Origin: a virus
Strand: one strand, 5' to 3'
Virus record (IMG/VR): IMGVR_UViG_3300021962_000028
Location: 1-64,000 of that record
DNA length: 64,000 bases
Shown here piece by piece: positions 23,673 to 32,517 of the stretch. The notes under the pieces are model-generated. The model was not told where the DNA came from. It did not search any database and saw nothing but the letters and a program-made list of their open reading frames with translations. The position numbers were made by a program, and so were the translations under genes. Numbering within the stretch: the first letter of the stretch is position 1; every line of letters starts with the position of its first letter.

Positions 23673-24919
23673 AATTTACCTTCTAGTTTATCACACCATC
23701 CTTTAGATGTTGAATACGGCCAAACAACCCATTTTGATGGTTTTTCTGCGGTTTGAAACTCTCTCCAAATCTTACAATAACCGTCTCTATCAGATTTAAG
23801 TCTTGCAATCTCGTTTTTATCGGCATCTTTTCTGAATAATTCTTGACCACCCTCTCTTTCAAAAATTACCGCCCAAAATTCATAATCGTTTTCAGGTACT
23901 TGGTTAAATGACACATCTATACAGTGTTTAAAAATTGACGAGAAACTACTCATCCATTCTTCGTCATTTTTGTAAGGGTTAGGGTTTGGTGGGTATTTTT
24001 TATCTAAGGTATATTGTTGTACCGACCTTTTACTAAAAAGAAGACCAGAATACTTTTCATAATCTCTAAGTGTTCTTTCAGTTCCGAAACCAAAAATACC
24101 AAATTCCTCAGGGTCAAATACCTCACCATCCATACTAAATAATCGTCTATTTTTTGCGTGGGCTCTTGAATTTTTTTCACCCCAAGTTTTGTCATCATCC
24201 CATTGTTTGGTTCTTCCCTTACGAGTATATTCGTGCCATACAACAACTTTGTGTGGATGAAATAAATCATATCCGTGAGTATACGCTCTAGCAGCAATTG
24301 AAATTTCTTCACCGTGAAAATAAAATTCAGGGTCGTGTTGGACTTCTTTAGAAAACTGTCCTAATGTAAAGGCGAAGTGTGCAGAATAAAACCTTGAAGT
24401 TATCGGTTCTGTTAAGTTTTGCCATCCTGGTATTGTTTCAGGTAAAAAGAATACCGCACCTTCAGGAATGAACCTATCGAACGCCATTCTCCACGGAACT
24501 GTGACTCGACCCTTAGGGTCATTCTCAGGGTCAAATGAAGAAACGTAACCTGTTAATAATGGTTTCTTATAACCTTTTTTTTGTAAACCTTTAATCATAT
24601 CTATCAAAGTCTTATCCCAATTCTTCTCGAATCTCATATGGGAATCGATTTGCATTGTATAGTCTTCTTCCTGATATAATTGTTGTGTTAAGTGTCTTGC
24701 CCAACAAACTCCTTTAGATTCTTCATATGGTATGTTTAAAATTCTAAATCTATCATCGTTCTCATATTCAGATAAATCGTCAAATTTATCTTCAGGATGA
24801 AATTGTCTTGCAATTGAAAAAACTAAATTTTTTGGGTTCTTAGCTTTATCGATAGCGTCTTTGATTGTTGGTATTAACTGAGGGTCTCGATAAGAGGCGA
24901 TTTGAATAAAAATTTTCAT
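23669..24919 (-). CDS. GlcNAc-type glycosyltransferase (Gnt1/PF11397-like)
   Basis: 416 residues, first gene of the minus-strand sugar operon. The N-terminal IFIQIASYRDPQLIPTIKDAI, then GVCWARHLTQQLY and YTMQIDSHMRFEKNWD (the IDSH region standing for the DxD site), and FYFHGEEISIAARAYTHGYDL are the characteristic blocks of the Skp1/HgeE-type GlcNAc transferase family. In eukaryotes this family adds GlcNAc to hydroxyproline; phage and bacterial members are probably polysaccharide or protein transferases. An unrecognised C-terminal region of about 130 residues follows. Confidence 0.75.
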   Translation of the reverse strand: MKIFIQIASYRDPQLIPTIKDAIDKAKNPKNLVFSIARQFHPEDKFDDLSEYENDDRFRILNIPYEESKGVCWARHLTQQLYQEEDYTMQIDSHMRFEKNWDKTLIDMIKGLQKKGYKKPLLTGYVSSFDPENDPKGRVTVPWRMAFDRFIPEGAVFFLPETIPGWQNLTEPITSRFYSAHFAFTLGQFSKEVQHDPEFYFHGEEISIAARAYTHGYDLFHPHKVVVWHEYTRKGRTKQWDDDKTWGEKNSRAHAKNRRLFSMDGEVFDPEEFGIFGFGTERTLRDYEKYSGLLFSKRSVQQYTLDKKYPPNPNPYKNDEEWMSSFSSIFKHCIDVSFNQVPENDYEFWAVIFEREGGQELFRKDADKNEIARLKSDRDGYCKIWREFQTAEKPSKWVVWPYSTSKGWCDKLEGKL

Positions 24920-24961
24920 ATTAGTATTTTAGATACTAAAATATAGGAAATAAAGGAGTAA

Positions 24962-24969
24962 TATAAATA
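24962..24969 (-). promoter_or_regulatory. TATTTATA motif upstream of the minus-strand glycosyltransferase operon
   Basis: TATTTATA on the minus strand in the T tract after the fibre terminator, 42 nt before the ATG at 24919. The longer spacing makes it less certain than the 13-14 nt cases. Confidence 0.35.
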
Positions 24970-24998
24970 AAAAATCCCTCAAGATATACTGAGGGATT
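24967..24998 (-). terminator. Intrinsic terminator after the collagen-like fibre gene
   Basis: On the minus strand AATCCCTCA (24998-24990) pairs with TGAGGGATT (24981-24973) around an 8-nt loop and is followed by TTTTTATTTA. It ends the fibre transcript (stop at 25020) before the glycosyltransferase operon. Confidence 0.85.
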
Positions 24999-25019
24999 GA
25001 TTTGAATTTGTTTAAAAAA

Positions 25020-26534
25020 TTAATAAATCTTATTTAATACAAATATATCCGAGTATATTGCGTTTGACGCACTGTTACTACTAAATTCAACGGTCGCATT
25101 TAAAGTGTTTGATACTGTAGTATCAAAAGTTGTATTATTAACAGTATTGAAGGCGAATCCTTCTGGTGCCCCATTAGATTGTTTTGTAGTATGAAATACC
25201 CCAAGAGAAACGATAGATGCAATCCCTGCAGAACCTGTTGCTCTTATAGTGAAATTAACTGAGAATTGCCACACGTCATTTGTTGCTGCATTCATAGTTT
25301 GAGGTCCACTATCAGCCAAAACAACCGAGCCAGATTTGACCCTTATTCGTATGGTGTCCGCATTTTTTGAAGATAATAAACCGCCAAAATCAGCTCTAAA
25401 ACTATCACCAATTTGAAATTGATTTGGACCTACAGTTAATGTCCCAACACCCCCATCAATCAATGTTGATTCTACGGTAGTCGCACTTACTACAATACTA
25501 TTACCTGTTTGTGAGAATAATCCATAAACTGTTGGGAAGGGAGCCGCGGGAGCTGATGTTCCTGATGTTCCATTAACCCCTGAACTACCACTAGTACCTG
25601 ATGTTCCTGATTCACCTGAACTACCACTAGTACCTGATGTTCCTGATTCTCCTGAACTACCACTAGTACCTGAAGACCCATTACTTGTTCCTGAAGAACC
25701 TGATGTTCCTGAAGAACCTGATGTTCCACCTAAATAATATAAGGTTGTTGTTACGAATGAATAATGACTAATCCCTTCAGTAACAAATGTTAAAGAATGA
25801 GTCTGATTAAATTGATTATTATTCTTACCTATTACTTTTACAACTATCCTATCTGTAATATCTAAAGTACTACCTGACTGATATATATCACTAACATACA
25901 TCGCAACATTAGGTGAATTTGTAGTAACAGGTACGGGGTCAGAACTAAATAAAAACGTTTCGGTCCCGCCACTATCTCTTTTATAAACTTTACAATATAT
26001 TTCAAAAACCGAATTTTGATTTTGTTTATACGCGTGTAAATTAAATGTCCAAACACCTGGTGGTAATACACTAATACCAGGATAGTCTACAGGTGTTTGA
26101 TATTCAGCAATAACACCTTCTGTTTGTGCGGAAACACTTACGGTTATTCCTGTTTCTGAAAAATTATCAGCAACTGGTGAAATTTCAAAATAAGGTGATT
26201 GGGTGTTTTGAGTATTAAAAAATAAAACCTGTCCGCTAGACACCCCATTAACTCCCGATGAACCATCAGTTCCTGAAGAACCACTAGTTCCATCAACACC
26301 TGAAGTACCACTTGAACCGTCAATACCAGACGTACCCGATTCTCCCGAACTACCTGATGTCCCACTTAAACCACTTGTTCCTGATGTCCCATTATCACCA
26401 TTTCTTGTTACCGCAGAAAAAGGTATTGATTCAGTCTGTCCTGAACTTACTGTATTGTAGTTTACGATAACCATTAAGGAGTCTGAGTATCCTGTGGTTG
26501 CTCTTGGTAATAACGATATTGGAGAATCTGACAT
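25020..26534 (-). CDS. Collagen-like tail fibre protein
   Basis: 504 residues. Two blocks of Gly-x-x triplets, mostly GTS/GSS/GES/GID, lie at about residues 45-98 and 268-329. They flank a beta-rich domain at about 110-265 and are followed by a C-terminal beta domain (330-504). Gly-Thr-Ser triplets without Pro are typical of phage collagen-like fibres and probably form triple-helical or polyglycine-II-like stalks. The short N-terminus (MSDSPISLLPRATTGYSD) is likely the attachment segment. The C-terminal domain is a candidate receptor-binding head. It heads the group of fibre genes transcribed leftward and has its own terminator. Confidence 0.8.
   Translation of the reverse strand: MSDSPISLLPRATTGYSDSLMVIVNYNTVSSGQTESIPFSAVTRNGDNGTSGTSGLSGTSGSSGESGTSGIDGSSGTSGVDGTSGSSGTDGSSGVNGVSSGQVLFFNTQNTQSPYFEISPVADNFSETGITVSVSAQTEGVIAEYQTPVDYPGISVLPPGVWTFNLHAYKQNQNSVFEIYCKVYKRDSGGTETFLFSSDPVPVTTNSPNVAMYVSDIYQSGSTLDITDRIVVKVIGKNNNQFNQTHSLTFVTEGISHYSFVTTTLYYLGGTSGSSGTSGSSGTSNGSSGTSGSSGESGTSGTSGSSGESGTSGTSGSSGVNGTSGTSAPAAPFPTVYGLFSQTGNSIVVSATTVESTLIDGGVGTLTVGPNQFQIGDSFRADFGGLLSSKNADTIRIRVKSGSVVLADSGPQTMNAATNDVWQFSVNFTIRATGSAGIASIVSLGVFHTTKQSNGAPEGFAFNTVNNTTFDTTVSNTLNATVEFSSNSASNAIYSDIFVLNKIY
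25548..25733 (-). repeat. Collagen-like triplet repeat block (C-terminal)
   Basis: About twenty GTS/GSS/GES-type triplets, residues about 268-329 of the fibre protein. Nucleotide units such as cctgaactaccactagta recur with little change, so copy number may vary by slippage. Confidence 0.8.
26243..26402 (-). repeat. Collagen-like triplet repeat block (N-terminal)
   Basis: About seventeen G-x-[SG]-type triplets, residues about 45-98 of the same fibre protein, less regular than the C-terminal block (GID, GVD and GTD triplets included). Confidence 0.75.
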
Positions 26535-26542
26535 ATTTTAAA

Positions 26543-26788
26543 TTATTTAACTGTTATTATGTATTCTAAACCTGATTTATTTGGTGTTAAATCAGTGTCT
26601 TCAATTTTATTGTTTCCAAAGTAAAATTCTTCTGAGATTATTTCAAATGGTAAATTTAATTCTGTTTTAATTAAATTCTTAACATCTAATATTGTTAATC
26701 CTTCAGAAATGGTTATTCTATTTTCTTGTCTGAATAAAATCTTTTTTTCAGATTTCATTACTTTTACATCTATGTTTACACTTCTCAT
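26543..26788 (-). CDS. Small ubiquitin-like (beta-grasp) protein
   Basis: 81 residues between two fibre genes. The order of elements follows ubiquitin. Two N-terminal strands (NIDVKVMKSEKKILF, ENRITI) come first. Then TILDVKNLIKTELNLPFE corresponds to the ubiquitin helix region TIENVKAKIQDKEGIPPD. FYFGNNKIEDTDLTP corresponds to LIFAGKQLEDGRTLSD, and a final IITVK strand closes the fold. There is no C-terminal Gly-Gly, so conjugation is unlikely. No conjugation enzymes are seen nearby. A structural or chaperone role with the fibre proteins is possible; the similarity was judged by eye. Confidence 0.5.
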   Translation of the reverse strand: MRSVNIDVKVMKSEKKILFRQENRITISEGLTILDVKNLIKTELNLPFEIISEEFYFGNNKIEDTDLTPNKSGLEYIITVK

Positions 26789-26810
26789 ATTTTTGTTTTT
26801 TTAATTTTTA

Positions 26811-28859
26811 TTAATCCCACCAAACGATGTCATTTATAGAATCATAATTATCTAAATCGGTTATTTGTTCTATTAATACTGAATCCTCATTTATCATAAT
26901 CACAGTTCTAATTGGTGAATTTTGGAAAGTCACTATGTATCTATCTTTAAGAGCTTCAACATAAATCCAACTAGTAAATTCAGTATCATAACTATTTAGT
27001 AGATTTCCATTAAAATCATAAAGATTAATAATAATTAATGAAGTCTCAACTTGTTGATAAACGAATAATAATTTATCTTTACCAATCTCAATTCTATAAT
27101 CTTGATTTTCAGGTAGTAAAAATTCAGTACCTATAGAATCTGCCATTAAGAATCTACCATATCTCGTGTTAGGGTCGTATAAAAATAATTGGTTTGGGTC
27201 TAAAAAGGTATTTGAGAAATACCAATTAGGGTAATAAATGTTAGGGTATGAATTAATTGTTGTAAACTCAGTTGTCGTATTATTAATATAAAATGAATCT
27301 TGGTTTACTTTTAAATACAAGGTACCTCTTGTTGTATAATAATCTACACTAGGACTACCTGAATAAAATAAGTTATCAAGTAAAACACCTGACGAGTTAT
27401 AATACCCAAAATAAACATCTCCCGTAGTAGTGAAAATTGAACTATAAAAATTATTCTCAACCGAATCGTAATTCCAATAATTAACGTCAGTTATTAATAA
27501 ATTTGTATTTGTTAATGTAATTCCATTTGTGGAATTAAGTGATATCAAATTTAGATAACCTGATTCGTCAGTTCCAACAGTATACCAACCATCATCAGTT
27601 ATATACCCCCAAGGACTAATGGATTTACTGGTGTTTGCATAATTATATGTAGTAAATCCACTATCTCCGCTCAACATATAAACAATATCACAGTTTGAAG
27701 TTACTGTACCAATATTATTCCAACCATTGTATTGATAAAAAATCATAACAATATTATCAGAAATATTATCGTCAGGCCAAAATATACTGTTACTATTTAC
27801 TGAAAAATTATCAAAAAATTCTCTGTTATGATAATCAATAGTCATTGTATTAGTGTTACCATCAAAATGATAAATTTTATAATCAACGGTAGTATTATTA
27901 CCATCCCAAAAAATTAAAACTATTTTATTATTACCATAAAAATAATAATTCATATTGTTATAAGACGCTCCGTCTAAAACATAAGAATCTCCAATTATAC
28001 CACCATTTTCATCTCTGATATCAAATTCTTGGTAATATTGATTAACTTCATCGTATATAACCCCCACCATAAATGTTGTTTCCGCTTGTAATTTAAAATT
28101 AACGGTATATCCACTTTCGGCAAGAGCGTAAAACTCAGTTAAAGTACCATCTTGTTTACCTAAATAATAAGTTGTTTCATTATTATCTAGTGTATGTTTT
28201 CCAATTACTATAGATTTTTCTTTATTTGTTGCATCCCAATCCCATTCAATATCAACATAGTATAGACTAGGGTCCCACTCAAGTGTTAATACTACAGTTC
28301 CGTTAGAAACTTTTAAAACACCATTACTAATATCTTCATAAGACAACCATCTACCCTCAAGAGTGTCCATATCACGATTACTTGTAGTTGCACTATAGGT
28401 ACCAATTACCTGATTAGATGAGTCTGTAAAGATTACATACTTTTCTTGATAATCACCTCTACCCTCAAATTCATACATAAATCCTAACTCTGTTGATGGG
28501 TATATGTTATTTATAGCCCAATATGTTGCATCAATACCGAAATCAATTATTTCTGCAGTGAAATCAGTTGCGTTCATTGTAACAACACCATAATTATTAG
28601 AATCAATTATTTGAGATACTAATACAAATAATTCTTTTTCTGTTATTGGTTCTTCAATAAATAAAGTATATGTGTAATCATATTCAATCACATTTAAGTT
28701 ATAATAACCATATGGATGTGATGTAATGTTATTAAAAGGAATTGTTTTTTCCCCAAGATTTTGAGTGTCACCTGAAGTTGTACCAGTGACTGGCGTAAAT
28801 GTGACAGTTGCGGTTTTACCACTTAAATTATCACTTAATATTCTTGCTCCTATTGCCAT
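26811..28859 (-). CDS. Large beta-rich fibre-associated protein, family unknown
   Basis: 682 residues, rich in Tyr, Asn, Trp and Asp and almost free of Cys. Alternating short strands and turns recur along the whole length, with repeated aromatic-Asp patterns (YYVDIEWDWDATN, YNGWNNIGTVTSNCD, WGYITDDGWYTVG). This suggests a beta-propeller or beta-helix. It has no signal peptide or enzymatic motif that I recognise. It lies in the fibre cluster with a TATTTATA motif 13 nt upstream. Role as a distal tail or fibre component is inferred. Confidence 0.6.
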   Translation of the reverse strand: MAIGARILSDNLSGKTATVTFTPVTGTTSGDTQNLGEKTIPFNNITSHPYGYYNLNVIEYDYTYTLFIEEPITEKELFVLVSQIIDSNNYGVVTMNATDFTAEIIDFGIDATYWAINNIYPSTELGFMYEFEGRGDYQEKYVIFTDSSNQVIGTYSATTSNRDMDTLEGRWLSYEDISNGVLKVSNGTVVLTLEWDPSLYYVDIEWDWDATNKEKSIVIGKHTLDNNETTYYLGKQDGTLTEFYALAESGYTVNFKLQAETTFMVGVIYDEVNQYYQEFDIRDENGGIIGDSYVLDGASYNNMNYYFYGNNKIVLIFWDGNNTTVDYKIYHFDGNTNTMTIDYHNREFFDNFSVNSNSIFWPDDNISDNIVMIFYQYNGWNNIGTVTSNCDIVYMLSGDSGFTTYNYANTSKSISPWGYITDDGWYTVGTDESGYLNLISLNSTNGITLTNTNLLITDVNYWNYDSVENNFYSSIFTTTGDVYFGYYNSSGVLLDNLFYSGSPSVDYYTTRGTLYLKVNQDSFYINNTTTEFTTINSYPNIYYPNWYFSNTFLDPNQLFLYDPNTRYGRFLMADSIGTEFLLPENQDYRIEIGKDKLLFVYQQVETSLIIINLYDFNGNLLNSYDTEFTSWIYVEALKDRYIVTFQNSPIRTVIMINEDSVLIEQITDLDNYDSINDIVWWD

Positions 28860-28872
28860 AATTTTTTTATTT

Positions 28873-28880
28873 TATAAATA
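28873..28880 (-). promoter_or_regulatory. TATTTATA late-promoter-like motif
   Basis: TATTTATA on the minus strand, 13 nt before the ATG at 28859. Confidence 0.5.
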
Positions 28881-28900
28881 TCTTTTATTTTTTGTTTATT

Positions 28901-31900
28901 TTATACGAAAGTCAATTTCCAAGACACAATATTGTGATAATCTTGAGCCCCACCTGTGGCGGCACCAAAACCTATGTAATAAGGTGTCGAGTCAAACGCA
29001 AATCCATTGTATTGTTTATTTGGCGTACCAGGTTTAGTGTTCGTGGTATTAAAGTATAAATTAAGTGTTTGGGTTGAATGAGTATAATCCGCCCAAAAAT
29101 ATAATACTTGTCTAAAGTACCCTGAACTAACAGAATCTGTTGATTGTAAAACATTATTCTTAAACCATCTGAAATTATTAACTGTATACGTATAAAACCC
29201 TATCGCATTTATTGTACTAGACTCCGTAATTAAACCAATTCCTCCACCTCCAGAACCGTTAGTATTGTTGGTTGTTGTCCATTGGATACAATATCCGTCA
29301 GCACCTGTTCCTCCTCCTATATATGATTTCCACTCAAGTGAAAAATCTCTATCATATCTAACCGAGGTTGACCTATAAAGGTTACCTGTCGACGCAACTG
29401 TTGGTGATGTTAAATAAATTTCGTTTGATGTTTGTTCAACATAAGGACCAACTAATTCAAGTCCTGAAATTGATGAAAAATCAGTGTAATCAAAACCGTC
29501 TAAATTAGGTGTCGGTGTCGGTGTCGGTGTAGGTGTTGATGTTGGGGTTGATGTTGGGGTTGGTGTTGAAGTTGGTAATGGTACGTCAATATTATAATAA
29601 CTAATACAAACAGGTTCACTTAGATTAAAATTACCAATTGAAGGTATGATTAATGTTAATTGAGGTTGAGGTTCGGGTCCACTATTACCATTATTAAAAA
29701 ACATACCAAATTCATAACTAATAGAACCACTATAACCACTGTAAACCACGTATCTATTTCCTTGAGCGAATGTTAAAACGAAAGGGTTTTGTAAATTTTC
29801 AAAATATGGATAAGAATTATTACCATTTCTATCTATTTCATTCCAATAAACCCCACCTAAAGTAAATGTGTTAGGGTCTAATGTTGCAACTCCACCATCA
29901 ATAAAATTAGGGAAAATAATGTTTCCATTACTTGGCGGCTGATAAGGAAGTACCACTAAGTTAAATGTTTTACCAGTACAAGATAATATTTCATAACTTA
30001 AATCGTTATTAGGTATTATTTTACTAATAATATCATTTATAGGTATTAAGTTATATGTGATATCATTACTTGGGATAACTTTAAAATTAAAGTCTCCGTT
30101 TGGAATTAACGCGTAATTGATATCGTTATTAGGTATTATTGTATAATTGAAGTCACCATCTGGTATTGTAATGTAATTTAAATCATTATCAGGGATAATC
30201 AAATAATTAAAATCGTTAACAGGTATTGGTGTGTTACATTCAATTATTAATCTACCACCATTTTCTTGTAATATATAGAAACCATTTTCTTGTAATAGAA
30301 AACAATTTTGGACTTGAGTCGGTGTAGGCGTTACGGTTGGCGTTTGTGTTATCGTAGGGGTTGGTGTAGGCGTTACGGTTGGTGTTTGTGTAGGCGTTAC
30401 GGTTGGTGTTTGTGTTATTGTAGGGGTTGGTGTAGGCGTTACGGTTGGTGTTGGTGTGTGATAGAAAGTTGTTGTTGTAGTCGTAATGGGTATTATAGTT
30501 GTTGTAGTTGTAGTAATAGGGTTTATTGTTGTAGTTGTCGTAGTAATAGGGTTTATTGTTGTAGTTGTCGTAGTAATAGGGATTATTACCGCACAATTAG
30601 GACAATCAAAATCAAATAACTCAAATTTATCTTTTAATAATAAAAAGTTATGTTTAACCTCATCGGCGGATAACGGCTCTGTGTACATTCTAAATTGAGA
30701 TATACCTCCGTCAAATGACCCCGCAAAATTTTGTTCTAATAATATGTTAGTCGTTAGACCTGATAAAGAGGTTCCACTCAATATATTGTTTGGTAAACAT
30801 TCAGGGTCTTGCTGGTAAACTAATCCACTTAATGATTCAGGACATCCTGTGAAAGTTAAGTTGTTATGTAACCCTTGAGTTCCTCCACCCCAGGATACGT
30901 TATACGGTACCCCAACCTGTCTTTCTTTTTCAGTGTCTAACGCCCTTGGTATTATTTCTTCAATATCCTCAAATGTGTGAAAGATTCTTCCGTTAACGTA
31001 AACTTTAATTCTACCTTTTCTGTACTCCTTTTCAATTAACCATCTTTCATTTAGTCTAACAACTTCAATTCTCTTGTCAATGTCAGGACCAACATCGGAT
31101 TTTGGTTCAATTAACCTTACAGATTCATTTACCAATGAGAATAGATAAGGGTCTTCACTAATTAACCCTAAACCTCCTTTATACCATAAATCACAAGTGT
31201 CAAACCAAGTATATCTTTCCCACACTAAATCTAATTGCACCCAATGTTCCTGTTGTAAAAACGCAGGGTTTACCTCTTGACAAAAGTCATATATACCTTT
31301 AGGAGTACATAAATTATCCACAGTATACCCTGTTTGATATGTTACTCCTGTTGTTGAACAAGTTCCTGTGGTGACACAGTCGCCTGTAAACCTTAAAATC
31401 CTAACACCTATCTGAGGGTTATGTGGGTCTCCACAAAGTTTAAAGGCGATTGCGTTTGATAAATCATCTAACTTTGGGTCTTTATCAGGATTAATTATCT
31501 CAGGGGTTTCAAGACAACCACATTCACAATCTATATTATGTGATACCGACTCTTGAGTTGGTTGATAAACTTGAATACAGTTTGAGTTGGTTATTGCCGT
31601 ACTTGAACAAGCACAGGTCTTTAGACAAGTTAAACTTTCAGTGACCCTTGTGTACCCACTATCGGAAATAGGATTTCCGTCCGCTCTATGATAAAATTTA
31701 TTTTCCGCTCTGGTTCCCAAATAAAAGAAAATATCTTTGTTATTAGGGTAGAAATTATTTAGTGTTGTTTGGTATGCTGGTGGATTAAACTCATCTATAA
31801 ATCTTGGTTTTAATAAAACCTCAACCGACCAACCTTTATTAACTCTTTCAGGGTATAATGTATAATCATATCCGAATAACTTGTAGAACCCCTGATAGAA

Positions 31901-32467
31901 CCCACCATATAATTCGTGATATACACCAATCTTTGGTGAAATTTTAGACACAACATTATATGATATATCTTTTTGTAACCCTGAAAAACGAATGTTTGGA
32001 CTTGCGGTATAACCAGTAACTTGATGTAATTTTAACCTTCGGTCGAAAGATAATCTATCAAATTTTTGACTGTCAGACAATAAACCCTCAGTTGCGGTGA
32101 TTGTCACCCCTGTCATTTGTTCAACTAAACCATTATCAATACCCGTTAACCCTATATCACAAATTGTTTGTGAACTATAACAAGTTAAGTCATTATTGTT
32201 TGGATTATAATAATTTGACGATATTAGATTATTGAATGGGTTATAGGCATTATAGTTTAACACAAATAATTCACTATTACTTGGGTTATCTAAATCAAAA
32301 CTAAATGGTAACCTATTACCGTCATCTTCAGCAATAAGTTTTGGGGAGAAAACTACCTCCTCCTTATAGTCTCTTTCATCCGAAGATAAGGAAAAATCTT
32401 GTATCTCGGACTTATTAAGAAGATACCACTTCTTAAAATTATACTGGTTTATATTTTGATAGGCCAT
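28901..32467 (-). CDS. Giant multi-domain fibre protein with Thr-rich, Pro-Thr and decapeptide repeats and a C-terminal lectin-like domain
   Basis: 1188 residues. Residues 1-625 are a beta-rich structural part with a Cys-rich patch (SLTCLKTCACSS, DCECGCLE) and a LamG-like segment (GRIKVYVNGRIFHTF). Residues about 627-667 have four runs of Thr-6 separated by I-x-P-I. Residues about 668-721 are P-T-[PV]-T repeats. Eight decapeptide units [NG]D[FIL]NYxxIPx span about 748-826. A second Pro-Thr stalk lies around residues 970-990. The C-terminal ~200 residues (FDYTDFSS, ADGYCIQWTT, GGGGIG, YYIGFGAATGG) have an L-type lectin/concanavalin-like pattern. It is a strong candidate for the receptor-binding fibre: stalks made from low-complexity linkers with a sugar-binding tip. 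Confidence 0.75.
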   Translation of the reverse strand: MAYQNINQYNFKKWYLLNKSEIQDFSLSSDERDYKEEVVFSPKLIAEDDGNRLPFSFDLDNPSNSELFVLNYNAYNPFNNLISSNYYNPNNNDLTCYSSQTICDIGLTGIDNGLVEQMTGVTITATEGLLSDSQKFDRLSFDRRLKLHQVTGYTASPNIRFSGLQKDISYNVVSKISPKIGVYHELYGGFYQGFYKLFGYDYTLYPERVNKGWSVEVLLKPRFIDEFNPPAYQTTLNNFYPNNKDIFFYLGTRAENKFYHRADGNPISDSGYTRVTESLTCLKTCACSSTAITNSNCIQVYQPTQESVSHNIDCECGCLETPEIINPDKDPKLDDLSNAIAFKLCGDPHNPQIGVRILRFTGDCVTTGTCSTTGVTYQTGYTVDNLCTPKGIYDFCQEVNPAFLQQEHWVQLDLVWERYTWFDTCDLWYKGGLGLISEDPYLFSLVNESVRLIEPKSDVGPDIDKRIEVVRLNERWLIEKEYRKGRIKVYVNGRIFHTFEDIEEIIPRALDTEKERQVGVPYNVSWGGGTQGLHNNLTFTGCPESLSGLVYQQDPECLPNNILSGTSLSGLTTNILLEQNFAGSFDGGISQFRMYTEPLSADEVKHNFLLLKDKFELFDFDCPNCAVIIPITTTTTTINPITTTTTTINPITTTTTTIIPITTTTTTFYHTPTPTVTPTPTPTITQTPTVTPTQTPTVTPTPTPTITQTPTVTPTPTQVQNCFLLQENGFYILQENGGRLIIECNTPIPVNDFNYLIIPDNDLNYITIPDGDFNYTIIPNNDINYALIPNGDFNFKVIPSNDITYNLIPINDIISKIIPNNDLSYEILSCTGKTFNLVVLPYQPPSNGNIIFPNFIDGGVATLDPNTFTLGGVYWNEIDRNGNNSYPYFENLQNPFVLTFAQGNRYVVYSGYSGSISYEFGMFFNNGNSGPEPQPQLTLIIPSIGNFNLSEPVCISYYNIDVPLPTSTPTPTSTPTSTPTPTPTPTPNLDGFDYTDFSSISGLELVGPYVEQTSNEIYLTSPTVASTGNLYRSTSVRYDRDFSLEWKSYIGGGTGADGYCIQWTTTNNTNGSGGGGIGLITESSTINAIGFYTYTVNNFRWFKNNVLQSTDSVSSGYFRQVLYFWADYTHSTQTLNLYFNTTNTKPGTPNKQYNGFAFDSTPYYIGFGAATGGAQDYHNIVSWKLTFV
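29990..30225 (-). repeat. Eight decapeptide repeats
   Basis: Units of ten residues with consensus [NG]D[FIL]NYxxIPx, residues about 748-826 of the giant fibre protein. The regular spacing of the aromatic and Ile-Pro positions suggests a solenoid or beta-helix with one strand per unit. Confidence 0.8.
30306..30595 (-). repeat. Poly-Thr and Pro-Thr linker repeats
   Basis: Four Thr-6 runs (30470-30595) encoded by near-identical 30-36-bp units, then P-T-[PV]-T repeats (30306-30465). The plus-strand reading of this block gives Cys/Arg-rich frames that are artefacts of the repeats. Confidence 0.8.
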
Positions 32468-32475
32468 AATTCTAT

Positions 32476-32483
32476 GATAAATA
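32476..32483 (-). promoter_or_regulatory. TATTTATC motif upstream of the giant fibre gene
   Basis: TATTTATC on the minus strand, 8 nt before the ATG at 32467. It is paired with a plus-strand motif at 32497 in the 50-nt divergent intergenic space. Confidence 0.4.
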
Positions 32484-32496
32484 CCTTGTATCGCAG

Positions 32497-32504
32497 TATT
32501 TATA
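32497..32504 (+). promoter_or_regulatory. TATTTATA motif upstream of the plus-strand gene block
   Basis: TATTTATA on the plus strand, 13 nt before the ATG at 32518. It probably starts the long plus-strand transcript of small genes and glycan enzymes. Confidence 0.5.
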
Positions 32505-32517
32505 TGTAAAAAGTAAA

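Noticed and set aside
25490-26365. Alternative-frame open frames within the collagen-like gene, and a possible CRISPR-like array
   Set aside because: The repeats are coding triplets in frame with the fibre protein, with no spacers.
30308-30698. Cys/Arg-rich and Val-rich open frames on the plus strand
   Set aside because: They are antisense to the Pro-Thr and poly-Thr repeats of the giant fibre gene; their composition follows from the repeats.
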